From MRBY01 sp943371005 (GTDB lineage Bacteria > Cyanobacteriota > Cyanobacteriia > Cyanobacteriales > MRBY01): a stretch of 64,000 nucleotides of DNA. The stretch spans positions 62,001 through 126,000 of the forward strand of contig CALRTB020000002.1 of NCBI GenBank assembly GCA_943371005.1. The letters are read 5' to 3'. The notes beneath the pieces are model-generated. The model saw only the letters and a list, made by a program, of their open reading frames with translations. It searched no databases and was not told the origin of the DNA. Shown piece by piece: positions 24,772 to 31,472 of this stretch; within the stretch, counting starts at the first letter, position 1; each line of letters opens with the position of its first letter. The translations under genes were made by a program, and so were the position numbers.

Positions 24772-25983
24772 TTACGCCAAAATGCGGGGTTGACGGCCCT
24801 TCTGTCCGGTCATGAGCTTGAGCGCAAACAGACGCAAAGGGCTAAATTTCGCCATGATCACCAAGCCCATTCGGCGCACCCAGACCACAGGCCAAATCCG
24901 GTTGGAAAAAAGGCGGTTGAGGAAATCCGTAAAGCCTAGGATCACGAGATTTTCCCGCTTGCGCCACCGTTCATAGCGTTTCAACACAGCCAAACCTCCG
25001 AGATCCTGTCCCCGTTGCTGGGCTTCGATTAAGGTTTGGGCAAGGGCCGCAGCATCACGGATCCCTAAATTGAGACCTTGACCTCCCACCGGGTGGCAAC
25101 AATGGGCTGCATCTCCCACCAACGCGAGACGCTGATCCACATAGCGATCGCCTTGCATCAGTTGCACCGGAAAAACCTGGCGATCGCCCACCAATTGCAA
25201 GCGGCCTAACTGGGGGCCTGTGTGTTGTTCTAAATGTTCTAGGAAAACGTCAGGGGGCAATTCCTTAAGGTGCTGGGCTTCAGCGTGGGGATTCGTCCAG
25301 ACAATTTGACAACGATTTTCTGTTAGGGGCAAAACTCCCATCGGCCCTGTACCCCAGAACCGTTCAAAGGCAACGTCATTGCGGGGGGCTTCATGTTCGA
25401 CAACGCAGGTAACACAGGATTGCCAATATTTCCAACCCCTTGTTTTAATACCAGCCCCTTGGCGCACGAGGGAGCGTGGCCCGTCGGCTCCAACCACCAA
25501 AGCCCCTCGAATCTTGAGACTTCCTTGGGTTTCGCTGGATAATTCTACGATCGCCTGATCGGACTGATAGTGAATGGCGGTGACTTGGGCCGGACAAAAC
25601 CAACGGATATTGTCATAGCCCCGCAGAGAAGCCTGGAGGGTTTCAAGGACGACTTGGTGCTGCCCCGAAAAACCGAGAAAATCTGTTTTGAGATCTTGGC
25701 GGGAAAATTTAACGACACCAGAAAAATTTTCGTCTGACAGTTGAATGTTGCGGTATTTGCCACTGCGGGCGGCGATCGCCTCCCAAACCCCCAATTCCTG
25801 AAAAAGCCGTTGGGAAAGCAGCGACATTGCATAGGCCCGCTGCCGTTGGGTCACTACATCAAGGGGTTGTGCTTCCACGATGGCGATCCGCAGATCTGTC
25901 TGCTTGAGGCAGGCCGCGAGGGTGACCCCGACAATACCGCCACCGACAATGATCACATCAAACCCAAGGTGAGATTTTTCCAT
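24772..25983 (-). CDS. FAD-dependent UbiH/COQ6-type hydroxylase
   Basis: A 403-aa flavoprotein monooxygenase of the ubiquinone-hydroxylase type. FDVIIVGGGIVGVTLAACL is the Rossmann motif for FAD. RGALVVGADGPRSLVRQ is the DG motif, and RLALVGDAAHCCHPVGGQ the second FAD motif with the NLGIRDAAALA ending. In a cyanobacterium, which makes plastoquinone rather than ubiquinone, members are thought to work in quinone or related aromatic hydroxylation; the substrate is not determined. The C-terminal RMGLVIMAKFSPLRLFALKL tail is helical. An ATG at 25983 (MEKSHLGFD) is used; the longer open frame upstream is not conserved. Confidence 0.82.
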   Translation of the reverse strand: MEKSHLGFDVIIVGGGIVGVTLAACLKQTDLRIAIVEAQPLDVVTQRQRAYAMSLLSQRLFQELGVWEAIAARSGKYRNIQLSDENFSGVVKFSRQDLKTDFLGFSGQHQVVLETLQASLRGYDNIRWFCPAQVTAIHYQSDQAIVELSSETQGSLKIRGALVVGADGPRSLVRQGAGIKTRGWKYWQSCVTCVVEHEAPRNDVAFERFWGTGPMGVLPLTENRCQIVWTNPHAEAQHLKELPPDVFLEHLEQHTGPQLGRLQLVGDRQVFPVQLMQGDRYVDQRLALVGDAAHCCHPVGGQGLNLGIRDAAALAQTLIEAQQRGQDLGGLAVLKRYERWRKRENLVILGFTDFLNRLFSNRIWPVVWVRRMGLVIMAKFSPLRLFALKLMTGQKGRQPRILA

Positions 25984-26072
25984 TACTGAGCGCGAGAAAT
26001 GAGGAACTGCTAGGACGTGGCTTGTCCTAAACAAAAGGTAACATTTTCGCTAGAAAGAAGGCTATGGGGTTA

Positions 26073-26534
26073 TTACCCGTGGCGCAGTTGGCGGCGTACC
26101 CGCATTAAGACTTTGCCTAGATAATTGCTCCCACTGCCATCGGCACCACAGCCCCAGTAATAGTCCACCGGGGAATTTTCAATAATTTCTGCGTCCCCCG
26201 TTGTCAGCAAAATTTGGGCAATGTCAGGGTGGGTTGTAAATTTTGTCCAAACCCCTTGCCACATCACGGTTCGTTTAATGTCTTCCCAATCGGGGCGTTT
26301 TGGGTGCTGGGGATCGCGGCCTAGGGCGGCGGCAATTTCTGGAGTCGGGGCAGCGCGAATTTTGTCGATGAGATCTTGTTGGTGGGTGGGGAGAAATTTA
26401 TGGGCCTGGTAAAAATGCTCAACGGTAGGCCAATCTAGGGCTTCGCAGTGGATCGGGTGCAGGGAAAAATTCGAGAAACAGCCATAGGGGTCATGGGCCT
26501 TATAGAAATAAATCGGTTCGGCGGTTGACTCCAT
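26073..26534 (-). CDS. NADAR family protein
   Basis: A 153-aa protein of the NADAR (YbiA-like) family. Family landmarks are GCFSNFSLHPI near the start, TVEHFYQAHKF (acidic active-site region), an ALGRDPQHPKRPDWEDIKRT segment, and the end ENSPVDYYWGCGADGSGSNY. Members are N-glycosidases: YbiA hydrolyses reactive riboflavin-pathway intermediates, and some NADAR proteins remove ADP-ribose from guanine. Which applies here cannot be told. The second of two adjacent ATGs (26534) is chosen, five bases after GGAG. It is close to several small genes on the same strand, none obviously linked in function. Confidence 0.85.
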   Translation of the reverse strand: MESTAEPIYFYKAHDPYGCFSNFSLHPIHCEALDWPTVEHFYQAHKFLPTHQQDLIDKIRAAPTPEIAAALGRDPQHPKRPDWEDIKRTVMWQGVWTKFTTHPDIAQILLTTGDAEIIENSPVDYYWGCGADGSGSNYLGKVLMRVRRQLRHG

Positions 26535-26567
26535 CATGACTCCTGTACGCAAGCAAAACCTCAGTCA

Positions 26568-27224
26568 TTATAAATTCTCCTCTGGTTGTCTGGCGTTGGG
26601 GGCGATCGCCTGGGCGGGGATCTGAGTCAGGGTTTGCCACTCGCGGCCCGTTTCACCGGTGACCACCCAGAGGATTGAGCGAAGCCCATCACGGATACAT
26701 TTCATCGCCGTTTCCGGGGGATTATCCGAGGGGACAGGCACTGGTTTAATGGCAATGTCACGGGTGCCGAAAACAATACTGGCCACCAGTCGGGCGCGGC
26801 TCATGTGGTTTTCGGAGGTGATGAGGTAGACGCTATCAATATTTTCTTGTTCGAATTCGTCTACGAGGCTGGTGAAGTTGGTGACAGTGTCTTCGGCCTG
26901 GTAATCGAGCTGGAGGCGATCGCCTTCGATTTGATAGTTCGCAAAAATCTGGCGGGCATATTCCGGTGGACTACCGGAGGAAACCCAAACTTTTAGATCC
27001 GGATGTTCCTGGGCAAATTGGGCAGCAAACCGCTCCCGTTCTTCGTGGCCCCCCAGGACGAAAATGGCCTTGGCTGGACGCAAAGCTCCCTGGATACGTT
27101 GGTAGGCGATCGCCGCACAGGTTAGGCCAATTAGACCAAAAACGAACCAGCGCCGTCGGCAAAACGTTGCTTGCTGCGGTCGGGGCGATCGCTGTCGCGC
27201 CACTTTTCTAGGAGAAATAGCCAT
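26568..27224 (-). CDS. DUF218/SanA-type membrane-anchored protein
   Basis: A 218-aa protein with a basic N-terminus (ARQRSPRPQQATFCRRRW), one membrane segment (FVFGLIGLTCAAIAYQRI) and a DUF218 (YdcF/SanA) domain: AIFVLGGHEERERFAAQF, VWVSSGSPPEYARQIF, ITSENHMSRARLVASIVF. The conserved Gly-Gly at the front and Glu/His residues form the domain's putative pocket. E. coli SanA affects envelope barrier function, and YdcF binds S-adenosylmethionine; the reaction is unknown. The C-terminus (RSILWVVTGETGREWQTLTQ) fits the family. Confidence 0.8.
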   Translation of the reverse strand: MAISPRKVARQRSPRPQQATFCRRRWFVFGLIGLTCAAIAYQRIQGALRPAKAIFVLGGHEERERFAAQFAQEHPDLKVWVSSGSPPEYARQIFANYQIEGDRLQLDYQAEDTVTNFTSLVDEFEQENIDSVYLITSENHMSRARLVASIVFGTRDIAIKPVPVPSDNPPETAMKCIRDGLRSILWVVTGETGREWQTLTQIPAQAIAPNARQPEENL

Positions 27225-27309
27225 GCCAAGGAAAAGAGAGGAAGCAAAACATCGCCAATTATAGGCAATGGGTAGGAAATTAATAAGTTATGGGGAGCCT
27301 AATCCCATC

Positions 27310-27906
27310 TTAGCCCCGTCGCTGGAAGGGTTGTCCCCAGTAGCGCCAACATTCTTTATTAAACGGCGATCGCCACTTCAAAATTAAATCCCGTTCTAGG
27401 GCCAGCCGTTGAGGGCGGTCTGCCGGGACTGACACATTAAACGCTAAATTGACTGCCACATTCAAGCCATACTGACGGTGCAAGCTGATGTAGGCATCAA
27501 TATAATCTTTGCAATCATGAACTCCTTTCCAGCGTTGCTTAATCGATAATTTTGTTTCTCCCACATAGAGCAGCAACGGCATCGCATGGTCGAGGACGAA
27601 GTAAATGTTCGCCTGACCTTCCTGGAGGGGATCATAGCGCTCCCGATAAAAATCCCAGGGCTTCGGCGGCAGGTTAAAAGGGTCAATTTTTTCGGCGTCC
27701 CAGTGGTCTGGCTTCGACTGGGTCTCGAAAAGTAAACTGGTTTGGTTTGCGGGGGGATTTTGACGCATATTGTCCTGAAAGTTTTGAATCCGTTGCTTCC
27801 ATTGCAAGAGGCTTTCTTTACCCATGGTGAGCCTGGGGGCGCGCTCGACGCGGTAGGGATTGGGGGCATCGGCCACAGAAAAAAGCTTAAGCTGTTCGTC
27901 GGTCAT
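27310..27906 (-). CDS. GIY-YIG nuclease domain protein
   Basis: A 198-aa protein with a C-terminal GIY-YIG-like domain. NIYFVLDHAMPLLLYVGETK corresponds to the GIY...YIG strands, KQRWKGVHDC carries the conserved Arg, and LALERDLILKWRSPFNKECW holds the catalytic Glu. The N-terminal half (about 1-90) is a basic, proline-containing segment seen in cyanobacterial members (LTMGKESLLQWKQRIQNFQD). It probably cuts or processes DNA; the target is unknown, and it is a stand-alone domain unlike UvrC. The ATG at 27906 (MTDEQLKLF) is chosen over a longer frame. Confidence 0.78.
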   Translation of the reverse strand: MTDEQLKLFSVADAPNPYRVERAPRLTMGKESLLQWKQRIQNFQDNMRQNPPANQTSLLFETQSKPDHWDAEKIDPFNLPPKPWDFYRERYDPLQEGQANIYFVLDHAMPLLLYVGETKLSIKQRWKGVHDCKDYIDAYISLHRQYGLNVAVNLAFNVSVPADRPQRLALERDLILKWRSPFNKECWRYWGQPFQRRG

Positions 27907-27954
27907 AGGCGCACGAAAAAATTTACAGGCCCTCCAGTGTAGCAAAGGGCAATT

Positions 27955-28368
27955 TTAGGCCCGTGTTCCCTGATACCGGATAAATTCGAGGGGCAGCCCA
28001 TCGGCATCGGCGAGGAACATCACTTCATAAATGCGATCGCCGATCATCTGCTGTTGGGGTTTTAACAGAATTGTGATCGGTTCCGGGGCCTTTTGTTGTA
28101 AATCGGCGAGCCAAGTGGATAAATCTGGGGTGATTTCAGTCAGGTCAAAGGACAGGTGATAGTAACCGACATAATGTTCATCGCCAAAGGCATCGGGGGC
28201 GGGCTTTGGTTGGGGGATTTGCATGAGTTCCAGTCGTCCGAGGGGGCCTTTGAGCCAACAGGCGAGAGTATATCCTGTGGTGAACTGGATTTCCATGGTA
28301 AAACCGAGCTGTTCATAAAAGGCGATCGCCCGGTGGATATCTGCAGTGCGAATCGAAGCATGGTGCAT
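27955..28368 (-). CDS. Glyoxalase/VOC-superfamily protein
   Basis: A 137-aa protein of the vicinal-oxygen-chelate fold, made of two beta-alpha-beta-beta-beta units. HHASIRTADIHRAIAFYEQL opens the first unit with a metal His, and YYHLSFDLTEITPDL opens the second with HLSFD. The end VMFLADADGLPLEFIRY carries the metal Glu. The three putative ligands suggest a metal-dependent enzyme such as a lactoylglutathione lyase-like or dioxygenase-like protein. Nothing around it fixes the substrate. Confidence 0.84.
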   Translation of the reverse strand: MHHASIRTADIHRAIAFYEQLGFTMEIQFTTGYTLACWLKGPLGRLELMQIPQPKPAPDAFGDEHYVGYYHLSFDLTEITPDLSTWLADLQQKAPEPITILLKPQQQMIGDRIYEVMFLADADGLPLEFIRYQGTRA

Positions 28369-28505
28369 GGCTGACTGGTTTAGGTAAAGGACAGATCAAT
28401 TTTCCCCCAGGGCTAAATCTGTCGCCAAAAATCCCCTGCGTTACCATAGCCATAGTTTTTGAGTTCTCTTTAGTTTTTTTAAAAAAGATTTGTGGGGAAA
28501 AAGAT

Positions 28506-29399
28506 ATGGGAGCGTGGCGCAATACTTGGGGTTGGCTGTTGTGGGGGAGTCTCTTTTTCTACGGTTCTTTGGCTTATGCCGATGACAACTTAGGCAATAC
28601 CTTAAACGCGATTACCGTCAAAACTGCGCCGATGACCAACGCCAACATCTCTCTCGCCGCTCTGACAACAGCACAGGTCATCTACCTCGGCGAACACCAC
28701 ACTAGCGAGGCCGATCACGTCGCCCAGTTAGAAATTATCAAAGCTCTCCACGACCATAATCCCCAAGTGGCGATCGCCATGGAAATGTTTCAACGGCCCT
28801 TCCAAGCGGTTTTAGATCAATACATCGCCGGGGAGATTAGCGAAGCCGAACTGGTCGCCCAAACGGAATATGAAACCCGTTGGGGTTTTGACTGGGAATT
28901 GTACGCGCCAATTCTCCGCTTTGCCCAGGAAAAGCAAATTCCAGTGATCGCCCTCAATGCCCCCAATGAAGTGGTGCGTCAGGTGTCCTCAGCCGGTTTG
29001 GATAGCTTAGAGGCTGCCGACTATGAATATTTACCGCCCCGTAACGAACTGGATCTGAGCAACGAAAGCTATCAAGCTCTCCTCCAGTATGCTTTCACAG
29101 GCCATGGTCAGCATGGCAACTTTGATTTTGATAATTTCTTCGCGGCCCAGGTGATCTGGGATGAAACCATGGCCGAGGCGATCGCCAATTTTGCTCAAAA
29201 TAACCCCAAGACCCAAATCATTACCCTCGCTGGTCAAGGCCATGTCATTTATGGCTATGGCATTCCTGAGCGGGTGCAACGTCGCCTCGGAGAAAATCTA
29301 AAACAGCAGATCGTTTTACTCAATCCCAATCCTGATCTCGCCCCAACACCAGAGGTTGCTGATCTCTTTTGGTGGACAGAAGCGCCAACTATTCCCTAG
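28506..29399 (+). CDS. ChaN-family (DUF399) exported protein
   Basis: A 297-aa protein with an N-terminal signal peptide (WGWLLWGSLFFYGSLAYADD, predicted cleavage after AYA). The mature part is the ChaN fold: QVIYLGEHHTSEADHVAQLE with two His, VAIAMEMFQRPFQAVLDQYI, and ITLAGQGHVIYGYGIPERVQ near the end. ChaN proteins bind heme between two monomers in Campylobacter; whether this one does is unknown. It would act in the periplasm. A 4-bp overlap (CTAG, 29396-29399) with the convergent yciH gene makes the two stop codons share bases. Confidence 0.85.
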   Translation: MGAWRNTWGWLLWGSLFFYGSLAYADDNLGNTLNAITVKTAPMTNANISLAALTTAQVIYLGEHHTSEADHVAQLEIIKALHDHNPQVAIAMEMFQRPFQAVLDQYIAGEISEAELVAQTEYETRWGFDWELYAPILRFAQEKQIPVIALNAPNEVVRQVSSAGLDSLEAADYEYLPPRNELDLSNESYQALLQYAFTGHGQHGNFDFDNFFAAQVIWDETMAEAIANFAQNNPKTQIITLAGQGHVIYGYGIPERVQRRLGENLKQQIVLLNPNPDLAPTPEVADLFWWTEAPTIP

Positions 29400-29719
29400 C
29401 CACCGCTAATTTTCGCCTTGTAACCTTGGTCAAGGAGAAACGCGAGAATTGGTTGGCGGTGATCCCCCTGGATTTCAAGGGTATTGTCTTTAAGAGTGCC
29501 ACCGGAGCCGCATTTATTTTTTAGCTGCTTTAAAAGTTTTTGTAACATCTCTGGGGAATGTTGTAATCCTACAATCACAGTCACAGTCTTGCCCTTACGA
29601 CCAGAGCGGCTCGCTTGGATGCGGGGACTTTGCTGTTGGGGCGGCAGATCGATAATCTCCGGGGTATCGTCTGGGACGGTGTTACCAAATTCTTGATAGA
29701 CAACTTTTTTGCGTGCCAT
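29396..29719 (-). CDS. yciH: YciH/SUI1-family translation factor
   Basis: A 107-aa SUI1-domain protein. The basic N-terminal region (SRIQASRSGRKGKTVTVIVG) leads to the SUI1 fold: LQKLLKQLKNKCGSGGTLKD, then LEIQGDHRQPILAFLLDQGY. The CGSGGT turn is the eIF1-family signature. YciH acts in initiation fidelity in E. coli and can affect stress translation; the role in cyanobacteria is not settled. It ends in a 4-bp overlap with chaN. Confidence 0.9.
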   Translation of the reverse strand: MARKKVVYQEFGNTVPDDTPEIIDLPPQQQSPRIQASRSGRKGKTVTVIVGLQHSPEMLQKLLKQLKNKCGSGGTLKDNTLEIQGDHRQPILAFLLDQGYKAKISGG

Positions 29720-29817
29720 CGTTCAAATTCAATCGATTGGGTGTACTTTTCCCTAGCTTACGAGTTTTACGGGATCTTGGATTGCAAGCTACTTTTTTTG
29801 AAATTTTAAATGCCCAC

Positions 29818-29840
29818 AAAAAAGAGCGACATAGCCGCCC
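29818..29840 (-). terminator. Terminator downstream of the 36-aa ORF
   Basis: Read on the minus strand, GGGCGGC pairs with GTCGCTC (7 bp, two G-U pairs) closing a 3-nt loop and followed by six T. It is 75 bp past the stop of the small ORF at 29915-30025 and points the same way, so it suits the transcript of that peptide or of psb34 and the peptide together. Confidence 0.7.
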
Positions 29841-29914
29841 TTGGTGAACTGGATTCCATCAATATCCTTGTGGTGGGCTAGGAATAACCCGAGGAAACTT
29901 AAATAACGCTGCTT

Positions 29915-30025
29915 TCAGGGAGTGGAAAAATGGTGCGGTAAAACCCAACAGAGAATCGGGGTTAAAATCACAAACGCAACCGTAAAAATCCCAATAATTT
30001 CGACAGCAAGAAGACTTTCATTCAT
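29915..30025 (-). CDS. 36-residue single-pass membrane peptide
   Basis: An ORF of 36 codons that I do not recognise. The peptide begins MNESLLAVEIIGIFTVAFVI, a hydrophobic helix of about 22 residues, and ends CWVLPHHFSTP with two His. This looks like the small thylakoid subunits (PsbX, PetL, NdhP/NdhQ-sized) but matches none I can recall. An AGAGG lies about nine bases before the ATG, a terminator lies 75 bp past the stop, and an inverted repeat (30042-30061) lies just upstream. It is downstream of psb34 on the same strand, 77 bp away. I infer a small membrane-complex subunit or accessory peptide; function is not established. Confidence 0.6.
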   Translation of the reverse strand: MNESLLAVEIIGIFTVAFVILTPILCWVLPHHFSTP

Positions 30026-30041
30026 GGCGATCGCCTCTTAA

Positions 30042-30061
30042 ATGTGATTGATTCATCACAT
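30042..30061. promoter_or_regulatory. Inverted repeat before the 36-aa ORF
   Basis: ATGTGAT and ATCACAT (7-bp arms, 6-bp spacer) form a perfect inverted repeat centred about 27 bp upstream of the small ORF's ATG. It resembles a CRP site (TGTGA...TCACA) but with an 8-bp rather than 6-bp inner spacer. It could be an operator or an RNA hairpin between psb34 and the ORF. Confidence 0.4.
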
Positions 30062-30102
30062 CTTCAGTGTAACCTGACCTCCCCAGCCGCCAGACCAGAT
30101 CC

Positions 30103-30276
30103 CTAGCCTGAGATCAGTACCGTGACACCGATGAGAGTGGCCACAAGTACGCCGCCTAAAACGCCAATAACCAGCAGATTCTTCTGTTCTTTGGCTGTTT
30201 TTGTCTCTGCTTGGTACATTTTGGGCTCTTGAGCAAAATTATTCAACTTACCGTCTTCATCTTCCATGTAGCGCAT
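30103..30276 (-). CDS. psb34: Photosystem II assembly protein Psb34
   Basis: A 57-aa single-pass thylakoid protein that I identify by its N-terminal arm, MRYMEDEDGKLNNFAQEPKM, followed by YQAE, and one C-terminal helix (NLLVIGVLGGVLVATLIGV). This 'LNNFA-EP-x-YQAE' arm followed by a TM helix is the Psb34 (Ssl1498-type) pattern. Psb34 binds CP47-containing photosystem II intermediates and helps hand them on during assembly. The ATG at 30276 has a GGAG ribosome-binding site and gives the family length; an earlier frame start at 30330 would add 18 residues that do not belong to the family. Confidence 0.85.
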   Translation of the reverse strand: MRYMEDEDGKLNNFAQEPKMYQAETKTAKEQKNLLVIGVLGGVLVATLIGVTVLISG

Positions 30277-30380
30277 GGTGACTCCTTCAAATTTGTCAAT
30301 CTTTAAATCCCCAGGGGGTTCGATCATCATAGGAATCGGACTTTATAGCTATCAATAAAACTCAACAAAAGTTAAGCTTT

Positions 30381-31172
30381 CTAAGCGCCCATGCCAGAGT
30401 AATGTTTCAAACCTTTGCGCCAAAAGTAGCGATTAAGACCATAGAAAATCAGGCTCCAGACGCCCATGACAATGAAGCCTTCGGTGAGGCGCACCGGCAA
30501 CCCCATTAAAATCGCTGACGGAAAATACACCACATAGGGAAAAGGGGTCAGCAGGGCAATTTCCTTCATTAAAGGGGGAAAGGTTTCGAGGGGAGCGATA
30601 TAGCCAGAGAGAAAAATATAAAACAAAAACCAAATTTGTTCGATGGCACTGGCCCGTTCCACCCAAAAAGCCGCCATGGCAAAGGTATATTGCAACAGAA
30701 AACGGAGACCAAAGGCGATCGCCGCAGTGAGAATACAGAGCAACACCTGGGTTAGACTCGGCACCCAAAAAGCTTGGGGATAAAGGGCGAAAAACAAGAG
30801 CACCAGGGCAATACTAAAGGGCAAGCGCGCAAACCGTTCTGACACATGGCTCGCAAAGTGTCGCCAAACGGGGTCAATGGGTTGGAGCAGGGCAAAGGAC
30901 AGTTTTCCCTGGGAGACTTCCTTTTCAAATTCCCAGATTACCCAGACGAGGGTCAGTTGGCGAATAAAAAAGACAGCGATAAAGTAGCGGGCGAATTCAA
31001 TCGCAGAAAGGGGCAACTCCACTTGGTTTGAGGCTTCTGTCCACACCCCCAACAGGATAATCGGCAAGGATGAGTTGAGCACCCAAAAAAATAGCTCGGC
31101 CCGATATTCCACCATGTAGGCATAGTAGGTGGTGAATAAAACCTGTGCTTTTCGGAACGGCGATCGCACCAT
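30381..31172 (-). CDS. ABC-2 family transporter permease
   Basis: A 263-aa integral membrane protein with six hydrophobic segments, of the ABC-2 (DUF990-type) permease family. It starts with an RKAQVLFTTYYAYMVEYRAE amphipathic helix. SQGKLSFALLQPIDPVWRHF is the conserved cytoplasmic loop, and FPPLMKEIALLTPFPYVVYF the conserved C-terminal part. It needs an ATPase partner to make an exporter; none is adjacent. Substrates of this family vary (drugs, lipids, polysaccharides). The stop is 104 bp from the psb34 start, so transcription from one into the other is possible. Confidence 0.82.
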   Translation of the reverse strand: MVRSPFRKAQVLFTTYYAYMVEYRAELFFWVLNSSLPIILLGVWTEASNQVELPLSAIEFARYFIAVFFIRQLTLVWVIWEFEKEVSQGKLSFALLQPIDPVWRHFASHVSERFARLPFSIALVLLFFALYPQAFWVPSLTQVLLCILTAAIAFGLRFLLQYTFAMAAFWVERASAIEQIWFLFYIFLSGYIAPLETFPPLMKEIALLTPFPYVVYFPSAILMGLPVRLTEGFIVMGVWSLIFYGLNRYFWRKGLKHYSGMGA

Positions 31173-31262
31173 AGTCTCCTAGAAAAAAGTCGCTTTTATC
31201 ATAGGCTGAAAGTTTAACCTATGGCCGAGTTTTGTGCCCCGCAGAAAAATCTGAGCCATTTG

Positions 31263-31465
31263 TGTTATGGTCAAAAAAGAAGTTTAAGTAATCACCATAA
31301 AGTCCGATGCGCATCAAAAGTTGGGAAAGTCCCCGGCGTCGGGGTCGTAACGACAAAGGCAAAGGCGGCGCGGCCCGTCAACGGCAACTGAAAAAACGCA
31401 ACAAAATGCTCAAAAACAAGCTCAAGGGCAATGACCACGGAGGGGAAATTCATCCCCTCTTTTTT
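31263..31465 (+). ncRNA. Candidate small RNA locus (or short basic ORF)
   Basis: An orphan plus-strand transcript seems likely in the 300-bp gap between two minus-strand genes. It has an extended -10-like TGTTATGGT near 31263-31270, short hairpins CCCCG/CGGGG (31331-31344) and GTCG/CGAC (31344-31354), and a strong terminator (next entry). The same strand carries a 63-codon open frame (31307-31498; MRIKSWESPRRRGRNDKGKG, Lys/Arg-rich, then KKRNKMLKNKLKGN). Its stop lies beyond the terminator and it has no ribosome-binding site. I favour a small RNA, but a real basic peptide cannot be excluded. Confidence 0.4.
31440..31465 (+). terminator. Terminator of the orphan transcript
   Basis: GAGGGGA (31440-31446) pairs with TCCCCTC (31453-31459) around AATTCA, followed by six T (31460-31465). 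No A-run precedes it on the other strand, so it works only on the plus strand. No annotated plus-strand gene ends here, and that is why a short transcript is proposed. Confidence 0.75.
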
Positions 31466-31472
31466 ATGGCCT

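Noticed and set aside
30043..30060. A CRP (SYCRP1) site before the 36-aa ORF
   Set aside because: The half-sites TGTGA and TCACA are 8 bp apart instead of 6, so I keep only the neutral description 'inverted repeat'.
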